Source of the DNA: QYOJ01 sp964642545
Lineage (GTDB): Bacteria > Bacteroidota > Bacteroidia > Bacteroidales > FEN-979
Length of the DNA: 64,000 nucleotides
Assembly (NCBI GenBank): GCA_964642545.1
Contig: CAZXQU010000001.1
Location: 1 to 64,000, forward strand
Direction: 5' to 3'
Part shown: positions 41,135-50,470 of the stretch, in pieces
Layout: each line of letters begins with the position of its first letter
Position numbering within the stretch: the first letter of the stretch is position 1
Made by a program: the position numbers and the translations under genes
The notes under the pieces: model-generated
Databases searched by the model: none
Told to the model about the DNA's origin: nothing
Seen by the model: the letters and a program-made list of their open reading frames with translations, nothing else

Positions 41135-44100
41135 TCATTCTTCCCCCATCTCGAACTTCCTGATAAAGTCACGTTTCTTATGGTCGGTAGAGAGGGTATA
41201 GCTGTAGCCACGCCATGCCTTGTTTAGTCGTTTTTTTTCTTTCTTATTCAGCAGTGCCTCCTTGATTTTATCATTCGAGTCAAAATCGGAAGAGATAAAT
41301 CTCATCACATTATTTCGATAGTTGAAGAAGTACCAATCATTTGCAGATATCTCGAGATAGATCGTAAATTCATCTCCATTCCGCTTTCTGGTGAATTCGA
41401 TCTTTCCATTGAGATAACGGTTTACCATGCCATCCAGAATAGAGCCAATACCAATGGCACCATCTGATACAAACGAACGTGTCAATGTATCAAAGCTCAT
41501 CTTCACATCGGCAATAATCATTGTCTTTGTCAGCTCCTCCGGGAATTTCCGGAACCTCCCTACAGTCTCGAGTTCTGATTTCAGTTTCTCTCTCTCTTTG
41601 TCTGGTATCAATTCATTAAAAACAAAATTAAATGGAGATTTGAACAGTTGGATCCCCGGAAGGTTAGTAGATGTCATCTGTGTCCTGATATGCTCTGCAA
41701 CTCTCTCCTCAAATGGAAAATCAAGGATCAAAGAAAGCCGGAGGGAGGCAGAATCCGGAAGAACATAATAATCCATTGTTCCATAGCTCTCCATCTGCAA
41801 CGGGCCCGAATTAAACCCAAGGTTGATCTTCCCCTCCGCACGCATCATGCAATTGTATGTATTAAGGGATACCTTTGCCCCTGCTGAAGCCAGATTACCA
41901 TTGGTATCAGGCATTCCAGCCTGGAATGTAGAGATTGGAATCTGGTATTGCAAGATCCCTGAAGTGGAGATCATAATCGTATCGCTGAAACTCCTCCGCG
42001 GAGTAAAAAATGCAGGATAGATAATGTTTTCTGCATTTGAATAGACCATGCCCAGCACCACCTTCTCAGAGTTCCTGTTCTGGATAGGGTCTGAGACCGG
42101 TAATTTTATATAGTCTGGATTGACCCTGGAAGAGAATTTCACCCAGTTGGTTCCCAGGTTATAACACTCAACCGTTGGTTTGAAAGCGCCTGAAAAGGTC
42201 ATAGCTTTGACAGGTGCGTCAAGTCTAATATTCCCTATAAAAGCGAATTCCGGACTAAGCATGAAGTCGGCGGATTCAGAGATTGTTCCCGTTCCCACAG
42301 TATTTCCTGAAGTATCAACAGAGATTTTATCGAAGAATATCTCCTGATGGCTTCCAGTCCTGTCAATGTAATCGTAGATTCCCGATCCGCTGTATCGCTT
42401 TCTCCCAAGTATGTTTACTGAAGCATCGTAGAAACTATGTTCCCTTGATCTTGTATTCGCAATGATATTGGCATTTGTGAGCTGACTTATCTCAGCATTC
42501 TTCAGAATTTCAACTTTCCCGCTGTCGGGGTAAATTGCTGCATCCGCAACCTTTATGATCTTTACCTCTTCGGCATTGATGATATTCGTTCTGATATTGT
42601 AACGCGCCCTGAGAGCAAAGAACCGCAGGGAATCCTGTTTTGGATGAACCGACATGAATTCGGTTCCAGTATAGCCCACATCGATCAGCTGCGCGAGGCT
42701 AAGGTTATCCGGAATCGCGTATCGTTGGTTCTCCTCGTTTGTCAAAACGATCTCTTCATTATCAATCATCCAGTCGAAACGGTCCATCGAACAGATATAC
42801 TTGTTGATTGGGAACTCCATCTTGGAGATTCCGAGATTGGATCGGAACTCACCTCTTCGCTCTTCAAAATCGAAATGAGCACGATAATTCTGTGTCGAAA
42901 TCGCCAGTGTATTAAGATCATACGATTTTATCCTGAAGTCGGCAATCAGCGCATCAAAGGTATGTTGCTGAAAACTGAATCCCTTTGAATCCATCTCGGC
43001 ATCTTCGATTTTCATCGTTCCCGAACCGCTTAGTCCGCCAGGAGTAAAGCCAAGGGTTCCATCAAAAAGCGATTGGTTGTTATACATTGCCATATCCCTG
43101 ACAGTGGAGGTGATACTCATGGAGTCCTGGTAAGGCAGCCAGAACTCCTTCACGCTGTCGGCGTTTACCGATGGGTACTCAACAGCTGCAATCTGTTCTG
43201 TAGCCTGGAACCCACGGGCAAGAGTTTGCATACTGTCTGGGAAAAAGAGGAAGTGATCAGATACTGAAGTGGAATTAAGGTAATAAAGCTGCCCATCAGC
43301 CTGCAAACCCTGGTTGCTGAGATCGACTTTTGAAACAAATGTACCTTTTCCTCCGTAGGCCGGATATCCGTTGGCATCTGTATATTTTTCAAAGCCGAGG
43401 GAGAAGTCTGGTCGAACTTTAAGTGGTTCAGGGATGTCAGGGAAGATTCCAGCGGAGATTAATTGTCCATCAAACTTCAGGCTGTCGGTATCGATGTAAT
43501 CCAGACTTTTCAAAATAAAGGGGAATACCTCAAAATAGAATCGTTCTTTATCATACACTCCGTTGTAAATATATGGCTTTCCCCAGTTGACTGTTGCTGT
43601 ATCCTGATTTGTGAATATCGGGTATTCAGGAGAATGTTTTATTCCTGCTTTGTTCTCTGGATCATCAATCAAAAGGAATCCGCTCAGGTCGTTGAGAGCA
43701 GTCTGTACTTTCTTCATAGGAAAGCGCCCTGTCTTGGGATCAATCTTTTTACTGATTACATAGAATTCCAGGGTATCGACTTCAGGCAAATTAAGTCTGA
43801 ATTTGTCGTAATCAAACGAGCAACTGTCGGCATAGAAATCAAAAAGACCAGCTTCAACCTTACCGGTAAATTGAAAGTTGCGATTCTCCTTAAGGATCAG
43901 CTCCTGGTTTCGGGGCGCAACGTAAACATGCTGAGAGTCTGAAAGGAAGACACCAGGGATTCCCTGGATTTTCAAATCAAAGTTTTCGAGATTCAGTGTA
44001 GCGTTGCTCTTTCCTTCAACCTCCGACGTAAATACGATCTCGTCGTAGTCGGTCTTCTCATTTTTTGCATTCACATAATGGATCAATTTATCCTTGACAA

Positions 44101-45631
44101 CCGCTTTTTTATCATCCTGATCATAGATTAAAAAACCTTTGGCACTAAGCAGAAGCAACTGTGACTCAACCTGGGCCGGAGGCATCCTCCAGAATGTCAC
44201 CAACTCCCCCAGTTCAAACTCACGTGAGTTCCGCCTTTCGATGAACGTTTTGATGATCTGAAGAGGATTCAGCTCATCGATCCCCTGAAGCTTTTCGTAA
44301 CGCCGGAGTGAAAAGTAATTACTGGATTCGAAGGTTGCTTTACTTTTGGTTCCGGGACCACGCATCGCCTCAAAATTGATCTTGGGCTCATTGGTTTTCC
44401 AGAACAGCGCTTCACAATATATCTCGATTTTATGATAAGTGTCAAACCACGGACTGATCAATGCAATCCGTTCATCTTTATTCAGCGAAAGCTCCTTCGT
44501 TTCATCCAGGTATTTAAATACCAATCCGGGATGATAAATCGAGTCAAGATCGTGGTGAATAGTTACCGATGCATTGCTGGAGTTGATCCTGTCGGGGCGG
44601 ATAATGAACGTTTTTGATCTTGCGGTTACGAACTCCTGGTCATCCCGTTTAAATACCAACATGGCATCCTGGTCATTCAGGCCAAATCCAACAACCTTTC
44701 TTCCCTCCATGGAGAATCCTCCCATGTAATCAATATTTTTAAAGATATTCTGGATTCCAATCAGTCCTTCATAGGAGTAAAAGCGTGGATAGGAGGCTTT
44801 CTCTTCATCAACATCTGCCTGAATCTTATCGATGATACGACCGGTAAGCGGAGAGGGAAGGTAATCTATATTGAAAAATTCGACCGAGTCGGCTTCATAT
44901 TTTGAGAAGCGCATCTGAATCTGGTAGTTGCTAAGGTTAGCATATACCTTCCCCGGATCAAGTCCGGCCCGTTGCCAGTCGATTTTTCCTCCATACCCTT
45001 CCCACCTTGTTTCAATAGGGAAATAACGACCCTGCGTATTGAAAATGGTGAGGCTGTCTCTACTGGAAAAGCAGATGATATCAGTAGGACGGACCTCCAC
45101 AATGGAGACTGAGTCATTGAGAAAACGGTAGTTAGGTGTTACTAGCTTCCAAGCTGTTGATGCCGACTTGTAAAGCATATCCTCCTCAAAAAGATGGATA
45201 CTGAAATCGATGAAACTCAGAAAATGCCGGGTATATTTTTCTCCAGCCAGGGACTCAAGTACAGCCGACCAGTCGAAAAATTGCTGGCTGGAAAGACTCT
45301 TCTCACAAGTAAGGTTCAATACAACTAAATAGTTATAAAAATCGGGGAAAGCATGCATCCGTTTATTCAGCATTTTGTTGCATACCGAATAGATCGATTC
45401 TTTCTTTGAAAGATCAAAGTGACCCATCACCCAATGCTCTTTAAAGGGTGCCAAGGCTCCTTCAACTATTTTCTGGTCATTTTTGCTGAGTTTGGTGAAG
45501 AGTAGGTCCAGCTCGCTAATAAATTTGTCAGGATCTCCTGAAAAGCTCTTTAATTGTTGGCCATTCAATACGAAACCGATCGCCGAAAGAAATAAGATAA
45601 AAACAGTTCTAAACGTAGTAGATCTCTTCAT
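41135..45631 (-). CDS. 1498-residue exported protein of unknown function
   Basis: No family is recognised. A signal peptide (about 1-24, ends LNGQQ) leads to a helical N-terminal part (about 25-180). Then come more than 1200 residues dominated by alternating hydrophobic strands with FDFKI-like and NAEISQL-like segments, suggesting a long repetitive beta structure. Parts near 840-1000 (FDALIADFRIKSYDLN, NYRAHFDFEERRGEF) and 1050-1120 (INAEEVKIIKVADA, ILKNAEISQ) look like stacked strands of bridge-like or filamentous periplasmic proteins. The C-terminus is basic. Its start overlaps the prmA stop by four bases (ATGA) and plsY follows after 23, placing it in a housekeeping operon. Confidence 0.8.
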   Translation of the reverse strand: MKRSTTFRTVFILFLSAIGFVLNGQQLKSFSGDPDKFISELDLLFTKLSKNDQKIVEGALAPFKEHWVMGHFDLSKKESIYSVCNKMLNKRMHAFPDFYNYLVVLNLTCEKSLSSQQFFDWSAVLESLAGEKYTRHFLSFIDFSIHLFEEDMLYKSASTAWKLVTPNYRFLNDSVSIVEVRPTDIICFSSRDSLTIFNTQGRYFPIETRWEGYGGKIDWQRAGLDPGKVYANLSNYQIQMRFSKYEADSVEFFNIDYLPSPLTGRIIDKIQADVDEEKASYPRFYSYEGLIGIQNIFKNIDYMGGFSMEGRKVVGFGLNDQDAMLVFKRDDQEFVTARSKTFIIRPDRINSSNASVTIHHDLDSIYHPGLVFKYLDETKELSLNKDERIALISPWFDTYHKIEIYCEALFWKTNEPKINFEAMRGPGTKSKATFESSNYFSLRRYEKLQGIDELNPLQIIKTFIERRNSREFELGELVTFWRMPPAQVESQLLLLSAKGFLIYDQDDKKAVVKDKLIHYVNAKNEKTDYDEIVFTSEVEGKSNATLNLENFDLKIQGIPGVFLSDSQHVYVAPRNQELILKENRNFQFTGKVEAGLFDFYADSCSFDYDKFRLNLPEVDTLEFYVISKKIDPKTGRFPMKKVQTALNDLSGFLLIDDPENKAGIKHSPEYPIFTNQDTATVNWGKPYIYNGVYDKERFYFEVFPFILKSLDYIDTDSLKFDGQLISAGIFPDIPEPLKVRPDFSLGFEKYTDANGYPAYGGKGTFVSKVDLSNQGLQADGQLYYLNSTSVSDHFLFFPDSMQTLARGFQATEQIAAVEYPSVNADSVKEFWLPYQDSMSITSTVRDMAMYNNQSLFDGTLGFTPGGLSGSGTMKIEDAEMDSKGFSFQQHTFDALIADFRIKSYDLNTLAISTQNYRAHFDFEERRGEFRSNLGISKMEFPINKYICSMDRFDWMIDNEEIVLTNEENQRYAIPDNLSLAQLIDVGYTGTEFMSVHPKQDSLRFFALRARYNIRTNIINAEEVKIIKVADAAIYPDSGKVEILKNAEISQLTNANIIANTRSREHSFYDASVNILGRKRYSGSGIYDYIDRTGSHQEIFFDKISVDTSGNTVGTGTISESADFMLSPEFAFIGNIRLDAPVKAMTFSGAFKPTVECYNLGTNWVKFSSRVNPDYIKLPVSDPIQNRNSEKVVLGMVYSNAENIIYPAFFTPRRSFSDTIMISTSGILQYQIPISTFQAGMPDTNGNLASAGAKVSLNTYNCMMRAEGKINLGFNSGPLQMESYGTMDYYVLPDSASLRLSLILDFPFEERVAEHIRTQMTSTNLPGIQLFKSPFNFVFNELIPDKEREKLKSELETVGRFRKFPEELTKTMIIADVKMSFDTLTRSFVSDGAIGIGSILDGMVNRYLNGKIEFTRKRNGDEFTIYLEISANDWYFFNYRNNVMRFISSDFDSNDKIKEALLNKKEKKRLNKAWRGYSYTLSTDHKKRDFIRKFEMGEE

Positions 45632-46488
45632 CCATTGAATTTTGCAACCATCCAGTTGTTCTTAACCCGGGTTCCGGAGATTCTAAGTCCGTGCTTTCCT
45701 GCATAGGCTTCAACCGTAGGCAGATCTTCTGTATAAAACCCGCTTAGAAACAGCCCCCCCCCCTTTTTTAATGCAGTTGCATAGGACGGAATCTGCTCGA
45801 TCAAGGTATTTCGGTTGATATTTGCTAGTATCACGTCAAATTGTTCGAGTGGAATATCCGAAGCGTCTCCCCGAATAACGTCAATAGTACTTGTATTATT
45901 CTTTATCACATTCTCCAAGGCATTCTCAACAGCCCATTTATCATAATCGATCGCAACTACCCGGCCGGCCCCCATTTTGGAGGCCAGGATTGCCAGTACT
46001 CCGGTGCCGCAGCCCATATCAAGAACTGTTTTACCGATCACAACTTCATCCAGGAGGGATTCAATCATCAGGGAGGTCGTTTCATGATGGGCCGTGCCGA
46101 AAGACATCTTTGGTTCAATAACAATGTCAATTATGGATGCTGGATGCCGGATGCCGGATGCCGGATGAAATGGAGCGCGGATATAGCATCTTCCAGCGAC
46201 CAGAACCGGTTCATAAGAGCTTTCCCAGATCGCGTTCCAATTTTCTTCCGGCATCCTTGTAACACTCCAGAAAAGATCTTTCAGATTAGGATATTTATTC
46301 AGGACCTGATGAATTTCGCCTTCGTTAAAATCCATTTCCTTGATGTAGGCAAACAGTACTGTATCTTCTTCATTGAAACTATCAAATCCCACCTCCGACA
46401 GTTCAGCTATCAGAATGTCTGAATAGCCCTGAACAACAGGCTGAAATGCTATTTCAAGAAAAAGTGAGGAGGGTTGATGGCTGCCCAT
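45628..46488 (-). CDS. prmA: ribosomal protein L11 methyltransferase
   Basis: A 286-residue SAM-dependent methyltransferase that trimethylates ribosomal protein L11. The N-terminal recognition domain (about 1-95) is followed by IEPKMSFGTAHHETTSLM, the SAM motif VLDMGCGTGVLAILASKMGA, and ILANINRNTLIEQIP with GGGLFLSGFY. At about residues 108-118 an eleven-residue stretch (HPASGIRHPAS) is encoded by a ggatgcc heptamer array, in frame and just before the catalytic domain. Its last four bases overlap the start of the large exported protein. A -7 element lies at 46512-46519. Confidence 0.93.
   Translation of the reverse strand: MGSHQPSSLFLEIAFQPVVQGYSDILIAELSEVGFDSFNEEDTVLFAYIKEMDFNEGEIHQVLNKYPNLKDLFWSVTRMPEENWNAIWESSYEPVLVAGRCYIRAPFHPASGIRHPASIIDIVIEPKMSFGTAHHETTSLMIESLLDEVVIGKTVLDMGCGTGVLAILASKMGAGRVVAIDYDKWAVENALENVIKNNTSTIDVIRGDASDIPLEQFDVILANINRNTLIEQIPSYATALKKGGGLFLSGFYTEDLPTVEAYAGKHGLRISGTRVKNNWMVAKFNG
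46135..46167. repeat. ggatgcc heptamer array inside prmA
   Basis: Four to five copies of ggatgcc (period 7; first one ggatgct) lie in frame inside prmA, encoding eleven residues on the minus strand. Confidence 0.85.
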
Positions 46489-46511
46489 ACCAATTCATCT
46501 GGTTATGTTTG

Positions 46512-46519
46512 CAAAGGTA
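46512..46519 (-). promoter_or_regulatory. -7 promoter element of the prmA operon
   Basis: TACCTTTG on the minus strand, exact TAnnTTTG, 24 bases before the prmA start. Confidence 0.6.
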
Positions 46520-46569
46520 AGGAAAGAAATAGGAGTCGGAGCGATGAATTAAGGAATCGAATTTTCTGA

Positions 46570-46577
46570 TATCTTTG
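46570..46577 (+). promoter_or_regulatory. -7 promoter element touching the RMD1 gene start
   Basis: TATCTTTG, exact TAnnTTTG, ending only three bases before ATG 46581 and 12 before ATG 46590. The transcript would be leaderless or nearly so. Confidence 0.55.
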
Positions 46578-46589
46578 AGCATGGAAACG

Positions 46590-47363
46590 ATGAAAATTCT
46601 TGCCTACCAGATCAGTGAACAAATTGACCTGAAGAAGTTTGTTCAAACCTTTTCGGGCAAAGCTCCCCAGATTGATTCGAACGAGTATTTCTCCCGAAAT
46701 GAAAGAGATCAATACCTCTACCTTTTCAACTATGGCGTTGCCTGCTTTTTAGGGTATCAGGAGAGAGAGAGAGAAGAGTTGGTGAAACTGATCGAGCAAT
46801 TCAGCACCAAAGACGTAGAGGGGGAAATCCAGGAGGAATACCACCTTCAAATCAAACCCGATGCCTTTGAAATTGGGTTCAACCATATTACAATCGGTGA
46901 ACAGGATCCAGCTTCCATTAAACTCATCATGCTAAATATATCTCAATCCGTGGCCCTGAAATACTATTCGAACCAAACGGGTAAACTGCTGGAAGACATT
47001 CAGAACTATACGCATAAGCTGGAAAAATATGGAAGTTTCAAGATCAGCTGGTCTAAGCTGAAACGGTTTATCGGGAGGGCCCTGAATATCAAAAACAGAA
47101 TAGCTGACAACCTTTACATCTTCGACATGCCCCAGATAGCCTGGGACAATGAATACCTTCATCAAATTGACCAGGGGATGAAAAAGGAGTTTCAGCTTCA
47201 GGGAAGGACAAGAAACATTCAGGATGACATCAAGATCATCACAGATAATCTCGAACTATTTACCAGCTTAACCTTGCATAGAAAGGATGCTTTCCTGGAG
47301 TGGATCATCATCCTGTTAATCCTTATCGAGGTACTCAACCTTTTATTTGAAAAGCTGCTATAA
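46590..47363 (+). CDS. RMD1/DUF155-family membrane protein
   Basis: A 257-residue protein of the RMD1 (DUF155) family. YLYLFNYGVACFLGYQ near residue 50, the helical middle and the C-terminal RKDAFLEWIIILLILIEVL, with a single membrane segment at the very end, are the family's pattern. Eukaryotic relatives act in mitochondria and meiosis; the bacterial role is unknown. Two in-frame ATGs (46581, 46590) lie right after a promoter element. The second is preferred because the first probably precedes the transcript start. It is convergent with tpiA. Confidence 0.82.
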   Translation: MKILAYQISEQIDLKKFVQTFSGKAPQIDSNEYFSRNERDQYLYLFNYGVACFLGYQEREREELVKLIEQFSTKDVEGEIQEEYHLQIKPDAFEIGFNHITIGEQDPASIKLIMLNISQSVALKYYSNQTGKLLEDIQNYTHKLEKYGSFKISWSKLKRFIGRALNIKNRIADNLYIFDMPQIAWDNEYLHQIDQGMKKEFQLQGRTRNIQDDIKIITDNLELFTSLTLHRKDAFLEWIIILLILIEVLNLLFEKLL

Positions 47364-47416
47364 GAAAATCCCTGGCAATGCCTTCATGGCATCTATGCGA
47401 AATTGGTTTTGCCGAG

Positions 47417-48193
47417 TTATGCCACGCTCCGGTTAATAGCAATTGTAACGATTTCAACAAACTCATCCGCTTTCAGTGAGGCTCCACCAATCAGGCCTCC
47501 ATCCACGTCGGGTTGTGAAAACAGTTCAGATGCATTGGATGCGTTACAACTCCCTCCATAGAGGATGATAGCATCCTCGGCGACCCTCTCCCCATATTTT
47601 GAAAAGATAAGCTGTCGAATGTACGCATGCATCTCCTGGGCCTGGGCCGGAGACGCAGTAACACCAGTTCCGATAGCCCAAACCGGTTCGTAGGCTATGA
47701 CAACCATGCGAAACTCCTTCTCTTCAAGATGGAAAAGAGACTCCTCAATCTGGGTTTTCGTAACATTAAAATGGTTTCCTGCTTCCCGTTCCGGAAGTAC
47801 TTCTCCACAGCAAAAGATCGGGGCTATGCCGAATCTAAGCGCTGAATCAACTTTCCTGGCAAGAAGGTCGTTTAATTCATTAAACTGTTTTCTCCGCTCC
47901 GAATGGCCAATAATGCAATATTCTACCTCCATGGATTTCAACATAGGAGCTGAAATTTCACCGGTAAATGCCCCGTAATCATGGTCATTGATATTCTGGG
48001 CTCCAACAGCTACATGGGTTTCATCTGTCAGGTCAAGTACCATCTCCAGATAGAGAGAGGGTGGGCAAAGTATCACTTCCACATTCGCAGTGTTCAACTT
48101 CTCAACCGCTTCTGTGATTTGAGCTGTCAGATCCTCAGCTTCCTGGAATGTTTTATTCATCTTCCAGTTGCCGGCAACAAGAAATTCTCTCAT
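47417..48193 (-). CDS. tpiA: triosephosphate isomerase
   Basis: A 258-residue TIM-barrel enzyme interconverting dihydroxyacetone phosphate and glyceraldehyde 3-phosphate. It has the start FLVAGNWKMNKT (Lys about 12), the catalytic His in CIIGHSERRKQF, the catalytic Glu in VVIAYEPVWAIGTG and the phosphate loop ILYGGSCN with GGLIGGASL. Start 48193 is right because the upstream alternative would include the -7 element at 48220-48227 and add 17 residues before the conserved N-terminus. It lies downstream of the ABC permease gene but has its own promoter. Confidence 0.97.
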   Translation of the reverse strand: MREFLVAGNWKMNKTFQEAEDLTAQITEAVEKLNTANVEVILCPPSLYLEMVLDLTDETHVAVGAQNINDHDYGAFTGEISAPMLKSMEVEYCIIGHSERRKQFNELNDLLARKVDSALRFGIAPIFCCGEVLPEREAGNHFNVTKTQIEESLFHLEEKEFRMVVIAYEPVWAIGTGVTASPAQAQEMHAYIRQLIFSKYGERVAEDAIILYGGSCNASNASELFSQPDVDGGLIGGASLKADEFVEIVTIAINRSVA

Positions 48194-48219
48194 AGTTGGT
48201 ATTGGTATTGTGGTTTGTG

Positions 48220-48227
48220 CAAAGATA
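48220..48227 (-). promoter_or_regulatory. -7 promoter element of tpiA
   Basis: TATCTTTG on the minus strand, exact TAnnTTTG, 27 bases before the chosen start. Confidence 0.65.
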
Positions 48228-48240
48228 AGGAAATTGCGCA

Positions 48241-49320
48241 TCACTGCACCCTGACTCTCGGATCCAGGAGCCCATAAACGATATCTACCAGGATGTTGAT
48301 GACGATCAGTACGACTGAGATGAAGAGCACGGCTCCCATGATTACGGGAAAGTCGTATTTATCGAGAGCATTCACGATTACAACGCCAATCCCTTTCCAA
48401 TCGAACACGTATTCTACGAAAACGGCGCCGGCTAGCAGTGAGGCAAGCCAGCCGGAAATAGCTGTAATAACAGGGTTCAATGCGTTTTTCAAGGCATGTT
48501 TGAAAACAATGTTAAAGTTACTTAATCCTTTGGCACGGGCGGTGCGGATATAATCCTGCGACAATACCTCGAGCATGGAGTTCCGGGTTAGTTCAACAAC
48601 TATTGCCAATGGCCTGATACCCAGTGTAACCGCTGGGAGAATCAGATTTTTTAGGTCGAGAAACTCACCCCGGCCAAGGTCATCAACTGAATAGAGGCTT
48701 CCGACCATGTTCAGGTGGGTGATGTCGACGAGGACAAAAGCAAAAATCCAGGCATTCAGGATTGCTGCAAAGAAAGAGGGGACAGACATCCCAAGAACCG
48801 AAAACACCAAGGCAATCCGGTCGGTGAAACTGTTCTTCTTCAGGGCGCAGAGGATGCCGATGGCAATCCCAAACAACACGGCAAATGTCATTGAAACGAC
48901 AGCCAGAAGCAGGGTGTTGACAAGCGCTTCAGAAAGTATATCCGTAACATTTCGTTTCGATTGATACGACTTCCTCAGGTATGGTTTTTTCAACACTACC
49001 ACATGTTTCCCCAGGGGTAGTAGAACCTTGGCCGAACTGTATTTTTGCCTGTCGAGGAACCAATAATTGGATGAATCGATACGGTTATGGATCGAAACCG
49101 GAGATAAGTCATTCAGGAAACCGAGGAACTGGACAGGTAATGATCGGTCAAGTCCCAAATCTTTGTTTATAGCTTCAACAGATGCCAGGTCGGCCCGTTG
49201 TCCAAGCATCATCCTGGCTGGATCTCCGGGAAGTACGTTGAAGAGGAAAAAGATCACCAGGATCACCCCGAGGAGAACAAGGAGGCCGTAAAGGAGACGT
49301 TTGACGATAAACCTTAACAT
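48241..49320 (-). CDS. DppB-type ABC transporter permease
   Basis: A 359-residue inner-membrane permease of the dipeptide/oligopeptide class. The start VKRLLYGLLVLLGVILVIF and LPGDPARMMLGQRA are family marks, and six hydrophobic segments are visible. The EAA loop region reads YIRTARAKGLSNFNIVFKHALKNAL. A hydrophilic insert of about 65 residues (about 70-135, with SSNYWFLDRQ) separates the first two segments, longer than in E. coli DppB. No ATPase, second permease or binding protein gene is adjacent, so its partners are elsewhere. Confidence 0.9.
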   Translation of the reverse strand: MLRFIVKRLLYGLLVLLGVILVIFFLFNVLPGDPARMMLGQRADLASVEAINKDLGLDRSLPVQFLGFLNDLSPVSIHNRIDSSNYWFLDRQKYSSAKVLLPLGKHVVVLKKPYLRKSYQSKRNVTDILSEALVNTLLLAVVSMTFAVLFGIAIGILCALKKNSFTDRIALVFSVLGMSVPSFFAAILNAWIFAFVLVDITHLNMVGSLYSVDDLGRGEFLDLKNLILPAVTLGIRPLAIVVELTRNSMLEVLSQDYIRTARAKGLSNFNIVFKHALKNALNPVITAISGWLASLLAGAVFVEYVFDWKGIGVVIVNALDKYDFPVIMGAVLFISVVLIVINILVDIVYGLLDPRVRVQ

Positions 49321-49325
49321 ATAGG

Positions 49326-49367
49326 TTAATAGATACTGGATAATGGATACTAGATACCAGCATCTAG
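49326..49367 (-). repeat. degenerate tatcc/tatct array after the DoxX gene
   Basis: On the minus strand, tatctagtatcc and ttatccagtatct words of period about 10 run from the TAG stop of the DoxX gene to the start of the permease gene. Confidence 0.5.
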
Positions 49368-50470
49368 TTATTAATATATTTCTTACTGACCTGCTCCCAA
49401 TCCGGGAAGTCGTTATAGTGCCATTTCTTGATCACCACTCCGTCCCACAGGAGAATCAATCCTGGATTTGAGCGGATCATGCTCTTCAGGATTACATCAT
49501 CTGAGTTGTAGAACTCAAACTCAACGCCTGTTTCTTTCTGAAATGCAACAATTTCTTCCGGGAGGGTACTGGCAAGTCCGATGAACGAATAACCGGCATT
49601 GAAGGCAGACTCGTAAAGTGATTGAAGCTGACCCATTGCTTTTCGGTTAGCTTTATCCAGATTGTACACCACGACAATGAAATGATACCCAGGAATATCC
49701 AGGATTTCATGCGTAAAATCATTCCCCAGAGTGTCTTCGATCATCAAGATCATCGCTCCCTCATTCGGGTCTTCAACACGCTGGCTAACGAATATCCATT
49801 CATCCAACCAGGTGGAGTCGTTCCATGGGTAGTTTGGCGTCAGGTACTCTTTATTCTCACCGGTATAGCGGTTTTTATATGTGACATAAAACTGGACGGC
49901 ATCGTCATTGGATTTCAAAATATGACTTCCCTCTTTCCAATCCCTAAAGTCGATGACAGGCAAGTGCCACAAGCAATAAAGGCTTAGTCCTGTAAATAGT
50001 ACAGTAACGGAAATCAACGTCAGGATATCGCCCACTGGCTTCATCGTACTTCGGTATTTATTTCGCCAGATGAATATTGGCACAACGATCGCCATCAGGA
50101 CGACATTTTTAAGGAAGGTCTCTGTGTTGGTCATTTTAATGGCATCCCCAAAACAGCCGCAATCGGGAACCAGATTATAGAATGCATCGAAAAAAGTCAG
50201 AATGGTAAAATAGGTCATCATGGGAAGCAATACCCAGGCAGTTTTTCGAATCCAAAGATTGAATAACAGGCTGACACCCAGGATAAATTCTACTACACAA
50301 AGAAAAATGGTAAGTGGCAACGCTAAATCGGTTGCCCAGCCCATATTAAAAGCCAGGAAATAATCATCCATCCGGTAAACTGTTCCCAGAGGATCAATTC
50401 CTTTTACAAAGCCAGAAAAAATAAAGACAATGCCTACAATGATCCGAAACAGGGTCCTAACGAACTTCAT
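49364..50470 (-). CDS. DoxX-like membrane protein with thioredoxin-like domain, BT_3928 type
   Basis: A 368-residue protein. The N-terminal half is a DoxX-like four-helix membrane domain (about 1-165) with IFSGFVKGIDPLG and the cysteine loop VPDCGCFGDAIKM, where the Cys pair resembles a redox site. The C-terminal half (about 230-365) looks like a thioredoxin fold (FIVVVYNLDKAN, LLWDGVVIKKW) that lacks a CxxC pair. This arrangement is the Bacteroidota BT_3928 family. It probably serves quinone or thiol redox chemistry at the membrane. It overlaps the DUF1599 gene by 14 bases, so the two are coupled. Confidence 0.88.
   Translation of the reverse strand: MKFVRTLFRIIVGIVFIFSGFVKGIDPLGTVYRMDDYFLAFNMGWATDLALPLTIFLCVVEFILGVSLLFNLWIRKTAWVLLPMMTYFTILTFFDAFYNLVPDCGCFGDAIKMTNTETFLKNVVLMAIVVPIFIWRNKYRSTMKPVGDILTLISVTVLFTGLSLYCLWHLPVIDFRDWKEGSHILKSNDDAVQFYVTYKNRYTGENKEYLTPNYPWNDSTWLDEWIFVSQRVEDPNEGAMILMIEDTLGNDFTHEILDIPGYHFIVVVYNLDKANRKAMGQLQSLYESAFNAGYSFIGLASTLPEEIVAFQKETGVEFEFYNSDDVILKSMIRSNPGLILLWDGVVIKKWHYNDFPDWEQVSKKYINN

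Noticed and set aside
45841..46422. 193-codon plus-strand open frame
   Set aside because: It is antisense to prmA and its composition does not look like a real protein.
47378..47392. Hairpin atgcc/ggcat after the RMD1-family gene
   Set aside because: Five base pairs without a T run are too weak to call a terminator.
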